DNA of 64,000 bases, taken from positions 162,893,465 to 162,957,464 of the forward strand of contig CP136068.1 in assembly GCA_032622095.1 (NCBI GenBank). The letters are read 5' to 3'. How positions within the stretch are numbered: the first letter of the stretch is position 1; each line of letters starts with the position of its first letter. A program made the translations under genes and the position numbers. Positions 58,925 through 64,000 of the stretch are shown in pieces. This stretch comes from Siphonodentalium dalli. Lineage: Eukaryota > Mollusca > Scaphopoda > Gadilida > Siphonodentaliidae. The notes under the pieces were generated by a model. It was not told the DNA's origin. It searched no databases and saw only the letters and a program-made list of their open reading frames with translations.

Positions 58925-59043
58925 CCTTCAGGCTGGGACTTATTCAGCTTGCAGTAAATTCTGACAAACAAGACAACTTAGCTCGAGCGCGGAATCTAGT
59001 GAATGAAGCGGCTAACAAAGGAGCACAAGTTATCTCCCTTCCT
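58925..59043 (+). CDS. NIT2: Omega-amidase NIT2, exon with the N-terminal strand
   Basis: Omega-amidase hydrolyses alpha-ketoglutaramate and alpha-ketosuccinamate to the keto acid and ammonia, closing the glutamine transaminase cycle in cytosol and mitochondria. This 119-bp exon is bounded by TTTTTGCAG and GTAAGA. It encodes (x)FRLGLIQLAVNSDKQDNL, then NLVNEAANKGAQVISLP, the start of the carbon-nitrogen hydrolase fold in vertebrate NIT2. It enters in the second position of a codon (CC completes it) and ends in phase 0. The initiator exon is upstream and not identified. Confidence 0.9.
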
Positions 59044-59351
59044 GTAAGATCACTATTAAAAATATTGCAATGTGCAGCTGCGGTTCAGATATCATACTGT
59101 GTTAGTCACATTCAAGGAGCCACTTTGTACTGTATTATAGCTAGTGACTCGCCTGCACGCGCTTAGGGCTCTAACGAGGATAGGCGCTCAATAATTGTAA
59201 TTATTAGTATTATTATGTATACCGTTTACCTGGCTTGGAGCAGAAATGCTCGATCAGAAGTTGTGCCCAGGTTTCGGAGGAAATAATTGCTACATACATT
59301 GAAACTAATTAATGTTCAATGTGTGTAATAAATGAATCAATTATATATTTT

Positions 59352-60548
59352 GACCAACCTTATCCACATTTGATTACCGGCATATGTATGATTTTGACCA
59401 ACCTTATCCACATTTGATTACCGGCATATGTATGATTTTGACTAACCTTATCCACATTGGACTACCGGCATATGTATGATTTTGACTAACCTTATCCACA
59501 TTTGACTACCGGCATATGTATGATTTTGACTAACCTTATCCACATTTGACTACCGGCATATGTATGATTTTGACTAACCTTATCCACATTTGACTACCGA
59601 CATATGTATGATTTTGACTAACCTTATCCACATTTGACTACCGGCATATGTATGATTTTGACTAACCTTATCCACATTTGACTACCGGCATATGTATGAT
59701 TTTGACTAACCTTATCCACATTTGACTACCGGCATATGTATGATTTAGACTAACCTTATCCACATTTGACTACCGGCATATGTATGATTTTGACTAACCT
59801 TATCCATATTTGACTACCGGCATATGTATGATTTTGACTAACCTTATCCACATTTGACTACCGGCATATGTATTATTTTGACTAACCTTATCCACATTGG
59901 ACTACCGGCATATGTATTATTTTGACTAACCTTATCCACATTGGACTACCGGCATATGTATGATTTTGACTAACCTTATCCATATTTGACTACCGGCATA
60001 TGTATGATTTTGACTAACCTTATCCACATTTGACTACCGGCATATGTATGATTTTGACTAACCTTATCCATATTTGACTACCGGCATATGTATGATTTTG
60101 ACTAACCTTATCCACATTGGACTACCGGCATATGTATGATTTTGACTAACCTTATCCATGTTTGACTACCGGCATATGTATGATTTTGACTAACCTTATC
60201 CATATTTGACTACCGGCATATGTATGATTTTGACTAACCTTATCCACATTTGACTACCGGCATATGTATGATTTTGACTAACCTTATCCACATTTGACTA
60301 CCGGCATATGTATGATTTTGACTAACCTTATCCATATTTGACTACCGGCATATCATGTATGATTTTGACTAACCTTATCCATATTTGACTACCGGCATAT
60401 CATGTATGATTTTGACTAACCTTGTCCATATTTGACTACCGGCATATCATGTATGATTTTGACTAACCTTATCCACATTTGACTACCGGCATATGTATGA
60501 TTTTGACCAACCTTATCCACATTGGACTACCGGCATATGTATTATTTT
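59352..60548 (+). repeat. 44-bp minisatellite, about 27 copies, in NIT2 intron
   Basis: The unit is ACCGGCATATGTATGATTTT then GACTAACCTTATCCACATTTGACT, 44 bp. Units differ by single substitutions (CACATTTG, CATATTTG, CACATTGG; TATTATTTT variants). Three consecutive units near 60355-60450 share a 4-bp insertion giving 'CATATCATGTATG', marking a local duplication. The first units carry GACCAACC and GATTACC variants. Confidence 0.95.
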
Positions 60549-61192
60549 GTTTGGGGAAAGGCTGTTCTCCTAGAGGGTCATCAATTTTTGGAATTTTAAT
60601 AAATTAATTTATAAAAGATGTAGCTCGATCATATCTTGCAATACCGACATATAAACAATTGTAATCATTAGAATGCATGCCTGCTGCATATTGATACAAA
60701 AGTTTATATATTGGCCTGAAAATATTTACCTTGACATTGTAAGCCAGTGCATTATTGTATATACCCGAAGCTCCGTACGTGAGACTCGCATATATAGCTG
60801 CACCAGTGCAGCTCCCGCCATGAAATGGTTAATTATATAACACATAGAGATGGTGCATTTCTTCCCTGAACTTTCGACACGGATTGAGAAGTATGAACTA
60901 GTTATTAATCAGAGATACAAGTCAACAGGAACTTATGTGACTACAAAATACCGGTAAGTTTCAAGGTGGATTATCTCTTCCGCAACATGATCTATACAGT
61001 TTCATGGGTATGGAATAATAGATACGAATCGAAGACCCCTGCCCAGAAACGCGTCTATCAGTTAATATTGATTTTATTTGGATTTTTTGTTTGTTATAAA
61101 ATAACTCTGTGCCGTTCAATAATGGTCCCTGATATTCACGACCGTCTTTTTTATTTGCGTTTTTGTAGTTATTTTCAGTTATTTTAATCAAT
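60549..61192. other. NIT2 intron sequence, nothing assignable
   Basis: Unique-looking AT-rich intron sequence. It includes 'GCAGCTCCCGCCATGAAATGG', but no splice-bounded frame. Confidence 0.35.
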
Positions 61193-61742
61193 CTGGGGGG
61201 GTGAAAAAATTTCTTCCGGCACGTATGCCGGGGTGGGTGGGTGGTCAAAGCCACCAACAAGCAATTTTTTCCGCAACTAAAAAAAAAAATTCCTGCTTGT
61301 TTTTAGTGTTTTGGCAATGAGTTGGGCTTCAAAACCACTTTGAATCAGTTTGAATGAGAGAAATAATGTAATTCTAACTGGTAAACTGACTGCAGGCAGT
61401 TATCGTGTTGTATTTTGTTGCAAATTTTGAAATCCAAGATGGCCGCTGGCAGCCATGTTTTTTTGGCCGAATGACCTCAAAATTACTCATTCCTATTTAC
61501 ATGTCCATGTTAACATCCATGATAAATAGTATGCAAAGAAATTCATATACAGTTGTTTACAGTGAATTTCCCCCCGCAAATCTCTGTTTTAGTGTTAAAA
61601 GGGGGGTGGGTGTCAAAAAATGGTCGGAAAAAACTGCCGAAAACGGAAAAAAAATTGGCGGTGGGGGTGGGTGGGTACAAAAAATGATCGAAAGGGAAAA
61701 AATGCCATACGTGCCTGAAATTTTTTTCCGACCCCCCCCCTG
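61193..61742 (+). mobile_element. CAGGGGGGG-type TIR element, complete copy, 550 bp
   Basis: The left end CTGGGGGGGTGAAAAAAT, TTCTTCCGGCACGTATG is inverted at the right end (CATACGTGCCTGAAA, T-run, CCGACCCCCCCCCTG), giving TIRs of about 35 bp. The interior contains 'CCAAGATGGCCGCTGGCAGCC' and the GGGTGGGTG/GGAAAAAACTGCCGAAAACGG blocks shared with 46893-47219 and 1404-2585. Non-autonomous; superfamily not settled. Confidence 0.65.
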
Positions 61743-61962
61743 CTGGATCTGGATAAATACGTCCAAGTAACCAATTTGGTATGATAGGACGGGCGGTGGG
61801 CTATGTTATTGCGCGGCGCCAACAGACTTATGAAAATAAGCATATGATACACTCTATGTCTTATCTACTTGATTCGCATTTAATATTACAATAGATACAA
61901 TCAATCGAGACATTTGGCGGCTCGCATTCGTTCGGACCAGCACGCTGGAGGCCTCTAGATAA

Positions 61963-62286
61963 GTGCCACCGCAGACGCTACGATTAAAATCGTAAGTGGG
62001 GAAAATCGTAGGTGGAGAAATCGTAGCTTGCCCGCAGACGCTACGGTGCTGCGATCTTTGCAGCTACGATTTTCGTGGTATTTACAACATGACCAGTGCG
62101 ACATGTGGTCATGTGACAGCTACGATCGCGCGCGTTGCCAAAGTCACGCCACGATTTTCCTGGTAAAATCAAACAGTGCTTGATTGCTACGATTTGGCTA
62201 CGATATTGTCGTGGGCATGCGCATTAGATGCTTCCTCCTGCGATTTCCCCCACTTACGATTTTAATCGCAGCGTGTGCGGTGGCAC
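61963..62286. mobile_element. MITE with TAA target duplication (PIF/Harbinger-like)
   Basis: Terminal inverted repeats of about 40 bp (GTGCCACCGCAGACGCTACG ... CAGCGTGTGCGGTGGCAC), continuing ATTAAAATCGTAAGTGGGG and its complement, enclose 324 bp. They are flanked by TAA on both sides (61960-61962, 62287-62289). A 3-bp TWA duplication is the PIF/Harbinger pattern. 'GCTACGATT' words recur inside. No coding sequence. Confidence 0.7.
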
Positions 62287-62289
62287 TAA

Positions 62290-63259
62290 CAGTTCTATTT
62301 ACAGAAAAAAGAAGGTCCCATTAATTGAATACAATAATATCGAAATAAAATCAATATTAGTTGATACAATCGTTTCCGGGCCGGGATTTCCAACTCATAC
62401 GTATTATTTCATAGCGAGGAAACTATCTAAAATTTGTTATTTAAAGAGAACTATAGTTGCGGTAAATCCATTATATCCATATTACTCTTGGGATCCAAAT
62501 AAAAGGAGGGTGCAGAATAAAAGTAGGGGGTGGAAAATATCCCAAAATCAAATAATAGTAACGGGTGGAATAAAATTAGGGGTGTGAACTTTAAAGCTAT
62601 TCTCAAAACCTCGTTCGGATTTTCATTAATACCAAATAATTGAGAAACACAAACAGCATAATACGTGCTTGTAACAATGGTTAGAATATTACCAGAACAT
62701 TGAAATCGAAGCGAATCCCTGTCAATAATATGTAATTAGGTCGGCTAATATGTCGATTATTTTGATAGAAAATTGCCTCCCAGACACCCGCCTATATAAC
62801 TGCAAAATTACAAAATTCTGCCATAATCCTAAAGCAGAGTATTGTGATAAGTTACTATGTCATTGATGTTAACAAACAAAGCAGATGGTAATCTTAAAAT
62901 TACTGTTATATATTCAATAATTGTGAGGCAGGGAGCTGTTGTGATATATCGTACTAGTACTTATACTTATAGAAGATATTAAGTCGCAATATGACCCGCA
63001 GCTGAAACTAAGAGAAAATGGAATCATTTTTGCAAATGTGACTTCCAGAAATAACAAAACGTAGGGGTCCAAATAAGCACAATATGGTGTGATTATTTCG
63101 ACAAAAATGATAAACGTGGGGGTGCGTTTATATGAATACCGAGAGTAGTATATATAACTAGTGTAGCTAAATATGATTATACCAAACCATAATTATTGTC
63201 ATATCGATAATTCTGGAACCCAGTTAACATAACTGGTATTTACATGTAACTCATATTTT
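62290..63259. other. NIT2 intron sequence, nothing assignable
   Basis: AT-rich, with a frame of about 119 codons at 62228-62587 that starts within the MITE and is not supported as a gene. Confidence 0.35.
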
Positions 63260-63649
63260 TTTTACCCTGTGCCAATGCATTCTCTTATATATGCGAGTCG
63301 ACCATAGGTCGCCTCGCATATATAAGAGAATGCATTAGCCTAACAATTGTTTAACAATTTTTTTAAATTTTAATAATGTTTTCTTGTATTCTTTAACAAT
63401 TTTATAATTTCACCCATACAGAGCCCCAGACAAACATGAGCAGACGACACTCTTCTATATGCTTCTATATATGTGTGGGGCTCCATGCAGGGTAATGGAT
63501 GTTTTTTATTTTATGTCCTAAAAATTGTCAGAAACATTTATTTAAACAAAAATGATAAAAAATTGTTAGGCCAATGCATTCTCTTATATATGCGAGGCGA
63601 CCTATGGTCGACTCGCATATATAAGAGAATGCATTGGCACAGGGTAAAA
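63260..63649. mobile_element. Nested-palindrome foldback element in NIT2 intron
   Basis: Outer inverted ends are TTTTACCCTGTGCC and GGCACAGGGTAAAA. Each end contains its own hairpin: 63272-63338 and 63570-63637, with arms AATGCATTCTCTTATATATG pairing with CATATATAAGAGAATGCATT around a GTCGACCATAGG-type loop. A third hairpin in the core pairs AGAGCCCCAGACA with TGTGTGGGGCTC. The element is thus a palindrome made of palindromes. It is non-coding and ends 22 bp before the next NIT2 exon. Confidence 0.75.
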
Positions 63650-63671
63650 CAATATATCTCGTCTCTTTTAG

Positions 63672-63792
63672 GAGTGCTTTAATTCTCCATATGGCTCTTC
63701 ATACTTTAAAGAATACTCTGAGAAGATTCCTGGAGCTTCTACCCAGATGCTTTCATGTGCCGCGAAAGAAAACAATGTCTTCTTAATTGGAG
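63672..63792 (+). CDS. NIT2: Omega-amidase NIT2, exon with the catalytic glutamate
   Basis: The 121-bp exon between CTCTTTTAG and GTGAGA encodes [20 protein letters not shown], then [20 protein letters not shown](G). Joined in phase 0 to the SLP end of the previous exon it gives the [11 protein letters not shown] motif. Its Glu is the general base of the nitrilase-superfamily Glu-Lys-Cys triad. Lys, Cys and the rest of the enzyme lie beyond the window. Both exons are intact, so the gene looks functional. Confidence 0.92.
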
Positions 63793-64000
63793 GTGAGATA
63801 ATAAAATAAGGTCAAACGAATTGGATGTTAGCTCACAAAATTCGGTGTTCGTATATGGCAAGCCGTGACATAAAATGTACTTCTGAATAACAGTTGATGT
63901 TGAATTACAAGTTAATGAGGTTTTCAGAATTAGAAATGAGTTACTAGAAATAGCCACTGTTGAAATTGAGCATGACGGTTATCCTCTTGAGTTCGTGGGG

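Noticed and set aside
62228-62587. 119-codon plus-strand frame
   Set aside because: It begins inside a MITE and continues into intron sequence without splice or domain support.

Overview
The window reads as nuclear DNA of a marine invertebrate, most likely a mollusc. It is AT-rich, has spliced genes with large introns, and is packed with dispersed repeats. The lophotrochozoan, and probably molluscan, assignment is an inference from four things: a GIMAP-type GTPase, Penelope-like retroelements, Helitrons with a TCTGTCTGTCTG 5' region, and repeats carrying 'GGGAGATAACTCC'. There is no bacterial operon structure, no CRISPR array, and no rRNA or tRNA gene that I can recognise.

Host genes are few. 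(1) A GIMAP/AIG1-family GTPase lies at 39.78-41.35 kb (+). It has a complete G domain, a long coiled coil built from 40-residue tandem repeats, and a probable 7-nt coding first exon spliced in frame to the main exon. (2) Two exons of omega-amidase NIT2 lie at 58.9 and 63.7 kb (+). They are separated by a 4.6-kb intron, and the catalytic Glu is the first codon of the second exon; the gene continues beyond the window on the right. (3) A single well-bounded exon at 25.6-25.9 kb (+) encodes a double zinc-ribbon. (4) A broken THAP-like N-terminus sits at 7.05 kb. A GC-rich coding relic at 57.3-57.9 kb, a CR1/Jockey-like LINE 3' fragment at 49.5-49.8 kb and three Penelope-like fragments at 19.8-25.4 kb are the other protein-like pieces.

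Most of the rest is mobile DNA. Two groups of non-autonomous Helitrons are named here for convenience. Family A has 5' TCTATATTTGCGAATG and 3' hairpin + CCCTGCTAG. Copies lie at 11.4-12.4(-), 12.9-15.1(-), 15.1-17.9(+), 26.3-27.6(+), 28.1-31.0(-) and 53.9-57.1(+) kb. Family B has 5' TCTATTATATATTTTG or TCTCATATATATTTTG and 3' hairpin + TTCTAG or GGCTAG. Copies lie at 17.96-18.60, 18.60-18.99, 19.01-19.63, 22.37-23.12 kb, and as a four-copy gapless head-to-tail array at 33.577-36.810 kb. A very large old palindrome (27.6-38.7 kb) has one arm interrupted by a family A Helitron and the other by the family B array, so each arm preserves the other's empty site.

Layout: 0-5 kb, sparse sequence with a TIR element (1.4-2.6), a TA-flanked MITE (2.0-2.14) and a degenerate 0.6-kb tandem repeat. 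5.3-10.9, inverted 1-kb arms around a THAP-like relic. 11-18, Helitron A. 18-25.4, Helitron B and Penelope. 25.6, zinc-ribbon exon. 26.3-38.7, Helitrons and the giant palindrome. 38.7-41.4, GIMAP. 42.5-44.35, recent 0.94-kb tandem duplication. 46.9-53, repeat modules including a 1.75-kb direct duplication and a LINE scrap. 53.9-57.1, Helitron A. 57.3-57.9, coding relic. 58.3-64, NIT2 with a 27-copy minisatellite, MITEs and a nested foldback ending 22 bp before the second NIT2 exon. All calls come from reading the sequence by eye; no similarity search was run.
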